64,000 nt of DNA, taken from contig NC_083341.1 in assembly GCF_019175385.1 (NCBI RefSeq), forward strand, positions 88,252,321-88,316,320, given 5' to 3'. The stretch is from Lycium barbarum (lineage: Eukaryota; Streptophyta; Magnoliopsida; Solanales; Solanaceae). A model generated the notes under the pieces. The model did not search any database and was not told the DNA's origin. It saw only the letters and a program-made list of their open reading frames with translations. This document shows positions 34,531 through 45,323 of this stretch, one piece after another. The first letter of the stretch is position 1; every line of letters begins with the position of its first letter. The position numbers and the translations under genes are program-made.

Positions 34531-35625
34531 ATGCCAGCATACTTCATTAGATCTAAAGTTGCAATAGCATCCCTTTCCCAACAAGACAAAACCAAAGCAA
34601 TAATGGTTGGTTCTTTAGAAAACGAGCACACTCAGAATGAACTTGTCATAAGGGACTCTCCCTCATTGAACCCGAAAGAACCCTTGCACTCCGCGGTCGT
34701 GATAGACATACTGCTGGAGAAAGTTTCTGACCTTCAGGAAAAGGTCACTAGAGCCGAAATGGCTAAAGAAATATCTGCCGAGGCAAGGAGGCGTCCTCCG
34801 CTTTTTCCATCTCTAAGCTCACCACTACCCGACCACTTACCCCATCAGAACAATACCACACCCCGCTAATCCAACCACATCCTACCATACCCCACCACCA
34901 CTTAAAACTGTCCAAATTCTTGGAACCACCCACTCAGCATCATCATACCAAGCACCTCAACCCACTCACACCCATCCTGCGGTATGTCCAAGCACCATCT
35001 CTCTACCAATCGCAAAGACTACCCCTATATCCAAAACCCACCCCACACACCCAACCGTTTCTTTCCATACCCTCGTTACACTAAGCACTTTCTCCCCAGA
35101 TCATTAAGAACTTGACCATTATGAGGACATGGAAAGGGCTTGGGGAGTCGAACAAGACAGGCGCGACAAATAAATAGAACGCAAGATGGTTGAAATGTTG
35201 GAGCAATCCATGAGAGCTACCTGTAAGGTAATAAGATTAAGCTGTGATAATCTCTATATGCATCCGGGCTTGGATCTGCCCAACGGTTTCAAAGTGCCGA
35301 AGTTCAAAATGTTCAATGGAATGGGAAATCCCAAGGCCCATTTACGAGCCTATTGCGACCAACTAGTCGGTTTCAGGAACAACCCAGCACTCATCATGAG
35401 ACTATTTAGTCGAAGTCTGACCGTAGAAGCCTCCGAATAGTTCACCACGCAAGACATATGTCGATGGACCATGTGGGAAGACATGGCGGGATCTTTTATG
35501 GAAAGGTTCCGATTCAACGTTGAAACAGTGCCTAATCTGTATAACTTGGAGAAGGTCAAGCAAAAGTCACCAGAAAACTTCTTTTAGTATGCTAGTTGAT
35601 GGTTAAAGGTGTATTAAATGAGGCC
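34531..35625 (+). pseudogene. Tat/Ogre gag (capsid) remnant
   Basis: Gag packages the retrotransposon RNA into virus-like particles. The N-terminal frame starts MPAYFIRSKVAIASLSQ at 34531 and has a short coiled-coil (LLEKVSDLQEKVTRAEMAKE), then a Pro/His/Thr-rich stretch. From about 35265 the capsid domain is clear: LDLPNGFKVPKFKMFNGMG, HLRAYCDQLVGFRNNP and LIMRLFSRSLT. After a stop at 35438-35440, where relatives have a Trp-Tyr pair, it continues with WTMWEDMAGSFMERFRFN and EKVKQKSPENFF. Further stops follow. The domain is cut off near 35625 by another element. No protease, reverse transcriptase or integrase of this element is visible in the window. Confidence 0.8.
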
Positions 35626-36866
35626 GCAGGTTTTTTGTTCAAACTTTTGGAATCGTGAGCAATTTAAGAGGAAGCACAAGGAGATTTTGATGTATTTAGA
35701 GTTGATGGGGTCTATCAGATTTGTGTATCGGGTGAAGGTTTAGAAACATGAAGATTGTGATCATAAGGTATAGTTCTTCGGTATAAGTTGACAACGTGGA
35801 TAGAACTCATCTTTTGGAGTCGAGGATGACGGACATGGTTGATTATACATGAGAAAAAGATTAGAATTGAGCGCCACATAGGTGTGATAGGATTGAGATT
35901 GGCTTCAAAAAGTTGGGAGACAGTTTGGGTGACTATTTATGGTATTTAGTGGTTTGTGCATTCATTTCGGGTCAGAATTGTTCGATTTGAGCCTAGTGGG
36001 ATATGTTTATAATTCCAGAAGGACTTAGGGGTGTCAGTTCAGAATTGAGGTATGACAGGTTTACCCAGCTTTAATGGGGTTTGTGAGTAGCTATTCAGAC
36101 AGTTATAATGGTTTACGTCGGTACTTGGTAATGATTTGAGTAGGTACTACGGTTGTGAGAAGTCTTTAGAGTGGTCAGATGGTTCTCTATGGGTTTGGAA
36201 TCGGCAAGTTAATCAGTAGGTATACTTTCAGTATGGTGATTGAGGATTTAAAAAGGTTTGAGCTACAATTTGGGTTAAGGAGTTTCAACACCTTGTTACG
36301 GAATTAACAGACTTAGAACTAGCGAAATCGGCTTGAGCAAGGTTAGTTTTGATGGAATTGCGTAGAAATCTCAGATGGACCAAGGATTGTATTCTGGCAA
36401 GAGTAAGTCAGGGTTTCGGGCTTGTGGTGTATGTCTATGTGTTTCTAAGAAATCGTGATGCGAAAGATTTAGAAAGTTTGAGAGAAGGGTTAACGGAATC
36501 AGAACATTTTACCGGTTCAGAATGGGCTATAGTTGTGTCTATATCTAAAAGATTGTGTTGTTGGGGAAATATTTATGGGACTTATCAATCGCGTTCAGAG
36601 ATATGGTTTCATCGAATCTGAGAATTCCAGCGAAAACAGTTCTTATATTCAGGGATCAGTTGTGAAAGAAATTTGGAGTATGGAAAATCAAATCTTTGAG
36701 CTAAATTGAAGGAAGTTTTGATTGATAAGGTGGACGAGCTGTGATTTTGGCGTACTTCTAGCCATAGGGGCTTTCGTGTGGTTACAATAAATATTCCTTG
36801 GTTATCGTCAACTTTTGTACTCTCTTTCTTTATTCGAGGACGAACGATTATTTAATTGGTATATGA
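35626..36866 (+). mobile_element. 3' internal remnant of element 0 (gypsy)
   Basis: Non-coding now, full of stops. Just before the LTR it has 'cgaggacgaacg' (36836), the conserved block seen before the polypurine tract of gypsy chromoviruses in this window (40966 and 53750 regions carry related forms). The expected polypurine tract is degraded to 'ttaattggtatatga'. The left junction with the gag remnant near 35625 is approximate. Confidence 0.5.
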
Positions 36867-37377
36867 TGTAACAACCCATTTAGTTGTTATTGCACTTTCG
36901 ACCCATTTACCCCTTTTGATCCTTCCCCGAGCTCTGTTAGTATAATTTTGACCCACGGGGATGGGTGGCACGGTTTTTGAGGTAATTAGGTGATTTTTAT
37001 GGCGACTTATGAGAATTACAACCTTAAAGTGAAAAAAAAACCTTTGACCAATAGTTGACTTTTTGGTAAACGGACCTTTTTCAAATATCTGTCGATTCTG
37101 TGAGGTCTGGTGAGTCAGTTATGACTTGATGGGGTATTCAGTTCGGTTCTGAGGCTCTCGGGAGCATTTGGGCTGTTGGTTGGAAAGTTGATTTTTGACC
37201 ATTGGGGGTTGACTCGATCGAATAGACCTCAGATGGAAATTACGAGTCCACGAGTGAGTATGTAAGGTGTTTTTATGTATATATGCATATATGTTTTGTA
37301 TATGAGAGGTCTTGGGTGATTGTCGGGATTTGGGAAAAACTTGGTGCAAAACCAGAATTTCACTGGTTACTGGTGTC

Positions 37378-37430
37378 TCGCCCCAGCGAGACTGGGTGCG
37401 CCCCAGCGAGACTGGGTGCGCCCCAGCGGA
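37378..37430 (+). repeat. Short GC-rich tandem repeat in element 0 LTR
   Basis: CGCCCCAGCGAGACTGGGTG occurs twice in tandem and then begins a third time (gccccagcgga). It is notably GC-rich for this region. Confidence 0.8.
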
Positions 37431-38511
37431 CCCGCCTTTGCGAGGCCTGTTCCGCCAGCGCAGAAGTGGTGGGTTCGATAGGAATCTGCCCCAGCGGATG
37501 GTATTCCGCCAAAGCGGATGTGCGGCAGTGGAACGTCTTCCCCTCACTGTTCTAGATTCATTAAACGCCTAAGTTAAACCCTTCATTTCCCATTCCCAAA
37601 ATTATTCCTCTAAAGAATCTCTAGGGCTAAGGGGATTTTTCTTGGGGCTCTTCAACCTCGTTATCCATTATTTACCTTTCCTAAGTTTGAATCAATGGTG
37701 GAAATGTTACACCTCAGAAAAATTCATGATGCTGCACAATGAATAGACTAACGAAGGCCCAAAGTATGAGATGATTCTATAAGTAATAAGTAGCATGAAA
37801 TGATTCTAATTAAGATTCCAAAGACGTTTGAAGCAAGAGAAGAAAGTTCATGGAGAAAGGCGATGTATACGATGTGTTTCGGAGAGATTTTCCAAAGTAC
37901 CGGACTAATGATGTCTTAGAAGAAGAGTTATAACGTCTTTTATATTGCTAATGAAGTGTTAAATAAGTGTTAAGAAGGTTCCATAAGGATTGGGATCAAA
38001 CGAGTCGACGAGAACGAGTTTCGGAAAGCTGTGGATTGTACGGTCCACTATATTGACCGTACAAAAGATACGGGCCGTAAGTATGGCCGTATAACCTGTC
38101 CAGAGAAGTGCCTCCGCTGGAACCATTATACGGTCACACACATACGGACCGTATGTGTGTCCGTATAAATGTGTCGGGACAACATTTTGAGTTTTAAATA
38201 CGGGACCCAAGTTCATTATTTTCATTTCCCATCTTCTCATTTTCCTCTCCTTACCTCAAGAACTCTCTAGAGAACTCTCCACTCTTCCCATACAAGAATC
38301 CAAGAGAAAGAAAGGATCAACTTCATCAAACCAAGGAAATCAAGTGTAAGAAACTCATTAGAGTTCATCCAAGTCAAGAAATTCCAGTGGAACTGAACTA
38401 GGGTTTTGGTGTAAGAGGAGTATTTCCGCTCAAGGCTTATTCCTACACTATCTAAGGTATGTTTTATGATCACTCTATGTATTTTAAGGTATTGAGAAGT
38501 TGAAACACTTG

Positions 38512-40951
38512 TGTCACGACCCAACTCGGGCCCGCGACGAGCACACGGTGCTAACCCACCCGAGCACCCTCTTAGCTTACTCTTATACTTACATCTAGGT
38601 GAGCCACATAATTACATGCATTTCCATTCATTCGTCAACTAGTTCCATTTGGACAACAACCCATTTATATCATCATAGGCATCTATGCCACATCAATGTA
38701 CATGGGCCCACGTGGCCGACAAAATGATATACTAAACATAGACCGACAAGGCCAAACACATTTACCCACACACACACATGTCTATGAGCCTCTAAGAGTA
38801 TAACATATCACATTAGTGGGACAGGACCCCGCTATGCCCATAATTATATACACAAAAGAATGAGTACCCAAAAGATATGGCTCCAAAGGAAATGGAGCTC
38901 TCTATGTAATCTCCGAATAGGCCGCTATGGATCAAGTCTGTCTCCCTGTGCACCTGCAGGCATGACGCAGCGTCCACAAACAAAAGGAAGTCAGTACGAA
39001 GACTGTACTGAGTATGTAAAGCATGAGTAACATCAATAAATAAGCATCATGAACAACACATGAAATAGCATAGGAGGGGAGACAATAATATCATCGTCAT
39101 AGCGCTTACCTGCCTTTCGTAGGACTTTCCATTTTTCATACGTATTTGTACACCTACGACATCATCCGTATTCCATGATAGTACGCGTACCATACTTGTG
39201 CTCATATTCGTATACATGTCCTTATTCGCATTCGTATACATAGTCTTTTCATATTCATATTCATATTATATACATAGCCATACACTTATATACATACATA
39301 GCGTGCCCGACCATAAGGTTCGGTGTTTCATACGTACTTAGCCAACCAAGGCTCAATGTTATTTCTACCTGGCCCTACCAAGGCTTCAGGGTTATCCATA
39401 CCATCTGCAGACGTGCGCGCGCGTTACTTAATCATATACATACATACCTATATACATCCATATACATATATTCTACCCGGCATTATAAGCTCGGGTGTCA
39501 TTATAGCCCTTCATAAGCACATGTGAATATAATATCCCGTAGGCACCTTTAGCATCATTATTATTATCATCGTCATCACTATCATCATCGTTTCGCTACA
39601 TCTCTATCTTATGCTTACTCGTCAATGGGGTGCGTAGTACATTCGTAGCACGTATCAAGGGTCGTGAGCTTATGAGCTCGGAGCGTCAATCACTTGAATA
39701 CAACATACTCATATAGAGGAATTAGAAATTTGGCCAAGAACCATGCCTTATGAAAGAAGGGTTAGCCTTACATACCTTTTCGTCGGACTATTCTACACTT
39801 GCACGTTTCCTTCCAATGCTAGCATCTATACCTTCATTAATATCATAACAATGGCCATTAGTCATTCACATCATCCACATTATCTAGATTTCTCAATTTG
39901 CTTCTAATTCTCCCATATTTATGGTCATGACCTCCAACTTCGTCCATTCGTCTAAAGTGTCGAGTTCATGATCTTAGTACCATTTATAATACATTCATAT
40001 CGTAACACAACAACATTCATAATTCAATTCAAACTATTCCTCAAAATGTCACTATTCACCATTCATGACCTAGTTGACCACATTTTCTACAATCCATGTA
40101 TTTTAATTCTCCAATACCTTAAACATCATGTAAATATCATGAATCTTACCTTAGAAGTTGTAGGAACAAGCTTTGGTTGATAATACTGCACTTTGAGCAA
40201 AACCCTAGTTTTTCTCCATTAGCATTTCTTGACTTGGATGATCCTTAATGATTCCCTTATCCTTGATTCACTTGTCTTAATGTTATTGGTGGCTTATAAT
40301 CCTTGAAAACTCATATAATAAATGTAGAGAGAAGTTTTAGAGAGAAGTGGTGTAATGTGGCAATGAAATAAGACAAGTCTTGATCCTCATATTTAATGAA
40401 TTGAAAAATCTGTGCTGGGTGAACAGTGGTCGTCCATAGAGGTTTACGGTCCGTATTTCAGTTTACGGGCCGTCCCTCGTGGTCGTTTTCAAGCTTAAGC
40501 AGAACCAGAAACTCAAGGCTGCATGCATAGTGATTTACGACCATGGTTTACGGGCCGTAAATCACTTTACGGTCCGTCCACCAGGTCGTATTTAACCATT
40601 TCCTCGGCTGGCAGAAAGTTGAAGCTTTTGAATGGCAGTTTATGATTGCCAGTTTAGGGACCGTATAGAAATTTACGGTCCGTATTTTGCAATACGACCA
40701 CTGGGCAGTTGCAATTCTGCAACTTCCCATATTTCTTAGTCTTCTCATTTTAATCACCCCCGTCCATGCACATGCATTGCTCACCTGGTATCTCATCTTA
40801 ACTTAGACAACTTCCTCGTCTCACATCAGATACTTTCGAAATCTCGTCTAAGGTCATCAAACGTCGTTTCTCGCTCATAGACATCATGCACTCATATTCA
40901 TCACTAGTTCATCCACTTGCGTACCAACGAAAAATTTTCCGAGGTGTAACA
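38512..40951 (-). mobile_element. Element 1 3' LTR
   Basis: 2.44 kb, TGTCACGACCC to GGTGTAACA on the plus strand. It contains several ACGGNCCGT palindromes near 40440-40690 and an 'aaatttcgg'-free promoter region that I could not define further. Confidence 0.93.
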
Positions 40952-40967
40952 TTCTCCCCCCCTTAAG
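40952..40967 (-). promoter_or_regulatory. Element 1 polypurine tract
   Basis: On the minus strand AAGGGGGGGGAGAA lies directly before TGTTACACC of the 3' LTR. Preceding it is the conserved 'cgaggacgaatg' block. It would prime plus-strand DNA synthesis. Confidence 0.88.
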
Positions 40968-41154
40968 AACATTCGTCCTCGAATGCTAAAGTCTTCGGGG
41001 ATTCTAAAAAAATTTTGCCAGAGTTTCCCCTACATTATGGCACTGCCACCCTGCCACAACAGCCCATAATATCGATGCCACACAGGGCCACTACATAATA
41101 ACATGAAAATTGGCCACACACGACCCAAAAGCATAAAAGGAAAACATGCATACC

Positions 41155-42809
41155 TTATGATCTCGACGTCTCATTTTGTACTTCTTCCAAGGGCTGAAAT
41201 AGATGTGGGTATTTGGATCGCATACTCTCTTCTGCTTCCCACGTTATTTCCTCTTGATTGTTGTTCCTCCATAAGACCTTAACTGAGGCCACTTCTTTGT
41301 TTCTAAGTCTCCATACTTGCCTATCTAGTATGGCAATGGGTATCTCTTCATAAGTCAATTTCCCTGTCACTTGCACATCATTCACTGGGACGATCCTAGT
41401 AGGATCTCCAACACATTTCCGAAGCATCGAAACATGAAATACTAGATGAACTGACTCCAAGTCTGGAGGTAGATTTAACTCGTAGGCCACTTTGCCTATC
41501 TTGCGTACAATTTCGTATGGCCCAATATACCGGGGACTGAGCTTCCCCTTTTTGCCAAATCTCATTACGCCCTTCATCGGCGACACTTTCAAAAATACCC
41601 AATCTTTCACTTCGAACTCTAAGTCTCCTCGACGATTATCCGCATAGGACTTTTGACGACTTTGAGCCGCTAGCAACCGATCTTGTATGAGCTTAACTTT
41701 CTCTATTGCTTGCTGGACCAAGTCTGGCCCTATCAACTTAGTTTCTCCGGTTTCAAACCACCCAATTGGGGATCTACACTTCCGCCCATATAAAGCTTCA
41801 TATGGTGCCATTTGAATGCTGGAATGATAACTATTATTGTAAGCAAATTCAATGAGTGGCAAAAGATCATCCCAATTCCCTCCAAAATCTATCATAAATG
41901 CTCGTAACATATCCTCAAGAGTCTGAATAGTACGTTCAGCTTGTCCATCGGTCTGGGGATGAAATGCCGTGCTAAGGCTAACTCGGGTCCCTAAACCCTC
42001 TTGGAAAGACCTCCAAGACTTAGCTGTAAACTGAGTCCCTCTGTCGGAGATAATAGATACCGGGACGCCATGGAGTTTTACTATCTCTTTAAGGTAAAGC
42101 CTTGCATAATCTTCTGCCACATAGGTCGTTCTGACCGGTAAGAAATGAGATGACTTTGTGAGTCTATCCACAATCACCCATATATATAATCATACTTACA
42201 TCGAGAACGAGGCAAACCTGAAATGAAGTCCATGTTAATCACTTCCCACTTCCAAGTTGGGATTTCTATATCTTGCAACAATCCACCTGGCTTGTGGTGC
42301 TTGATTTTCACTTGTTGACAATTAGGACATTGAGCAACAAATTCCGCCATATCTTTCTTCATCCCATTCCACCAATATATAGACTTAATGTCGTGATACA
42401 TCTTCGTCGCTCCGGGGTGGAAGGAGTGACGAGAGCAATGAGCTTCTCTCAAAATCTGGTGGCGTAGACTTACCACATCAGGGACACATAATCTGCCTCG
42501 GCATCGGAGGACTCCGTCTCCTGAAATTTCAAATGCTGACTCCTCCTTCTGAGGGAGCGTACCTCTGAGCTGCATTAGTATGGGATCCTCATGCTGTCGC
42601 CCTTTCACTTCTACTACCAGCGATGAGACTGCTGAATCATGAATACTAACTTCGCTGCTACCTGAGTCCATTACTCGGACCCCTAGGCTAGCTAACTGTT
42701 GGAGCTCGCGGGCCATTTCTCTATTTTCTGGTCGTACATCACCTGGTTTCATTGGCGACGCATCAATACTTGCAAGTGGCATAATCATTCTTGTGTGATT
42801 CGTGTACAT
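41155..42809 (-). pseudogene. Pol remnant: RNase H end, integrase, chromodomain-type tail
   Basis: Integrase joins element DNA to the host chromosome. The reading frame runs from about 42760 to a stop at 41155. It has the integrase zinc-binding HHCC region (EAHCSRHSFHPG, YWWNGMKK, CPNCQQVK). It also has the catalytic DDE residues: NMDFISGLPRSR for the first Asp, IISDRGTQFTAKS for the second, and QAERTIQTLEDML for Glu. A GPY-type and chromodomain-type tail follows (RYIGPYEIV, WRNNNQEEITWEAEESM). These signatures place it in the Tekay/del-like chromoviruses. An extra TA in a TA run at about 42180-42187 shifts the frame between the HHCC and DDE parts, giving two open frames that overlap by 4 bp. 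No upstream pol or gag exists. A chromodomain tail usually targets heterochromatin, which fits this nested location. Confidence 0.93.
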
Positions 42810-43798
42810 ACGTTTCTATACGTATATAGGTATCGACATCCGTATTCGTATTCGTAATCGTACTCATTTACCCGTCGTATCAATAGTCATATTCATATGC
42901 ATGTCATGTACATATTCTTATTCGTAATCATATCATACACATATCCTTTACATACCCCTTCAGTTATTTACTCATCAATGTCACATGGTTCAAGGTCTTC
43001 GTAAATGATTTCCCTTACAGTGTCAGATGCTTCCTCGATTCAAGTTCATTTATTTACTCGTTGTTAGACTCATTTTTTTTACATAACTCTCATTCTTTAT
43101 TTTAGAGTCTATATTTGTCACACCTTGGAGTCCATCATTTCAATCTCTACACTTCTATTCTCTTCACTCGCTTCCCCCTGGGTTTTACCTGTAACGTCGC
43201 CTTTGCTGTTCAGGACCCAAGCCTCATGCGCAACTAATATTCCTTATGCCTCATACTCTTTTACTCTTGTTTTGCACTCCACGTTGGTTTCAAAACCAAT
43301 CGTAATCATATGGCGTTTGTCCTTGGCGATAGCTTTATTCTATCATTTTACTGCCATACGGTAAGCATTCATAACTCATGATCATCTTTTCTTTTCAACT
43401 GTTACTTCATATACTCTACTCGTTCTAACTTGGTATAAGATATTCGGAGGAGATGCACCTTCTTTTAGCCATAACACAATTTCTTCTTAAGCATACGTAC
43501 TTCGCATATTTCCTTTTCTCTCTATTGTCATTCTTATTCCTCTACATACCTTCCTCCTCAATTTATCTTATTTTCTCCCGTTTTATAATCAATCCTTGAT
43601 TCTTCGCACGAGGGACCTTATTCTCAACTTAGCACCGCTTTGTCCTTTAGAGTATGCTGCCTTTGTACAATTCATTCTTCGACAGTCTTGGTCTTTTACA
43701 TCCAGCTAAAGATATCACTTGTACTCTTGATTATACCAATCACCCACTACTACGACTTTGCCATATCACCTTTCTCTAATTTCCTTTCCAAGTTAACT

Positions 43799-43830
43799 CC
43801 CCCCCCCCCCCCCCCCCCCCTTTTTTTTTT
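43799..43830 (+). repeat. C22 followed by T10 homopolymer
   Basis: Twenty-two C then ten T, uninterrupted. It is a likely site of length error or slippage. Confidence 0.92.
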
Positions 43831-44668
43831 CATTGCTACTATCATTTCTTGTCAGTGAAGAACCTCTATGCTGGGCTTTCGTTTAGCAAGGTCTTATAAG
43901 CTTTCTCATCTACTTCTCTAGGGCTCACTTGTTGGTTTCATACTTGCATTCACTCCTTATTCATATAGAACATGTCACATCTTTAGTCGTTTCCTTGCTA
44001 TACTTTACTTACTCCGTATCCCAATTCTCGCTATGTCTTTATTATATCCTGATAATAATCAACTCTACAAGTGACACTTCTTGGTCTTATTCGCAAGCCA
44101 GTTCGCAGAATAATATAAACCTTACGAAGTAAGTATACTCAACCAGTTACTCCTTCTAGTCGGCCCTCTTACACTTTACCATGTAAGTCATTTCACCACT
44201 GTATTCACATTCACTATAACCCTTTATATTCGTATCTCTGTCTCCGGGCGCTGTTACTTTATTTTGCTAATAAACTTATCGTAATTTACTCGTGCTTATA
44301 CATCCAATCGCTACTCCAGTATCGCACTTTGTTAGAGTTACACTTTCTCCTCCATGTCATGTTTTAGTGCTTTCGACCCCCCTTTGTTTTACTCTAGCAT
44401 TTCTCTTTACCGTATCAATATCGCTCTCATCACTGCCATTACTATCAATTCAATACTATCTAACTCGACTCCTGTAGTCATTAATGATACTCCTAACTTT
44501 GTCGCATTCTGCCATTACTCTTTTACACATCATATTTTCCCGTTAGGGCATATTGCAAGCTTATATCTTATCTCCTTTAGAATCTGGGAAAATTTCGGCA
44601 GAGTTTCCTCTGTATTTCTTACTATCTCAAAACCAGCACGCAGCAAATACCAACAATGCCTCACAGGG

Positions 44669-44671
<3 letters not shown>

Positions 44672-44705
<34 letters not shown>
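44672..44705 (+). repeat. (AT)n microsatellite
   Basis: About 16 AT units inside element 1's internal region. The corresponding site in element 2 (near 50390) has only 'catatatat', so the expansion is specific to element 1. Confidence 0.85.
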
Positions 44706-44706
<1 letters not shown>

Positions 44707-45307
44707 AATATACGACATATCTCAGCCACACAGGGCTCCCACTTTCAAGTAAAAGCACAAGGACGTTAAAACTTACCTCATATATTGCACTTCGAGGTGT
44801 ACCTGATCCTGTAGCGATCTGCCCTGTTACCTCTCCCTATTTCTCTTTCATCCTTCAGCTTTACATTTCAATCATATCTCAACATTCTTACTTTATTCGA
44901 CGCATATCTCTGTTCTGATTCATCCAATTTGCTTAGTTCTCAACTTATAACTGAACTTATCATCAAAAGACACATTTAATCAATACCGACTTACTTTCAC
45001 AGCAATAAATTCATCATCATAGTATTACATATTACGGTAACGTAGCCTCAACAAAGGGGCTTACCCCCGTAGCTTTCATTGTCATCAATCACTTTCTTCT
45101 ATCATTACCAACCTTCCGCTGCAATCAGGGGTTAGTATAGGGAATCTCATCTCCTATGGCTTAGCTCTATTGCACGATCTTAGAGATGAAAGAAGGTCAT
45201 TCATTCCTAAAATGTCCGCAGCTTCCTGTTTATAAGTATGGCGCGCAACACACCCATAACCAAGACTCTACTAGACACGGCTCGTAGACACATCCTAGGA
45301 CTGAACT

Positions 45308-45319
45308 GCTCTGATACCA
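45308..45319 (-). promoter_or_regulatory. Element 1 primer-binding site (tRNA-iMet)
   Basis: TGGTATCAGAGC on the minus strand, four bases inside the 5' LTR. It is complementary to the 3' end of the initiator tRNA-Met and is the usual site of plant gypsy chromoviruses. Confidence 0.95.
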
Positions 45320-45323
45320 CTTT

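Larger units (their letters stand above)
42810..45307 (-). mobile_element. Element 1 non-coding internal region
   Basis: About 2.5 kb between the primer-binding site and the pol remnant, without gag or protease. It is similar over its length to the internal region of element 2 (49755-52700, opposite strand). For example, the block around 44590-44670 matches 50400-50470, and 43630-43690 matches 51440-51510. This shared non-coding sequence takes the place of gag-pol in both. Confidence 0.85.

Noticed and set aside
30435..35625. Endogenous pararetrovirus (caulimovirus) remnant
   Set aside because: The capsid-like motifs, primer site and LTRs fit Tat/Ogre; no movement protein or caulimovirus reverse transcriptase motif is present.
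37119..37572. Overlapping frames of 142, 90 and 86 codons on both strands
   Set aside because: They lie in the element 0 LTR over a GC-rich tandem repeat, which lengthens frames by chance.
43125..44918. Several plus-strand frames of 60-130 codons
   Set aside because: These are Ser/Thr/Leu-rich translations of pyrimidine-rich non-coding DNA on the antisense strand of element 1's internal region.
45308..45319. tRNA-Met gene fragment
   Set aside because: Only the 12-bp complement of the tRNA 3' end is present at the LTR edge, so it is a primer-binding site.
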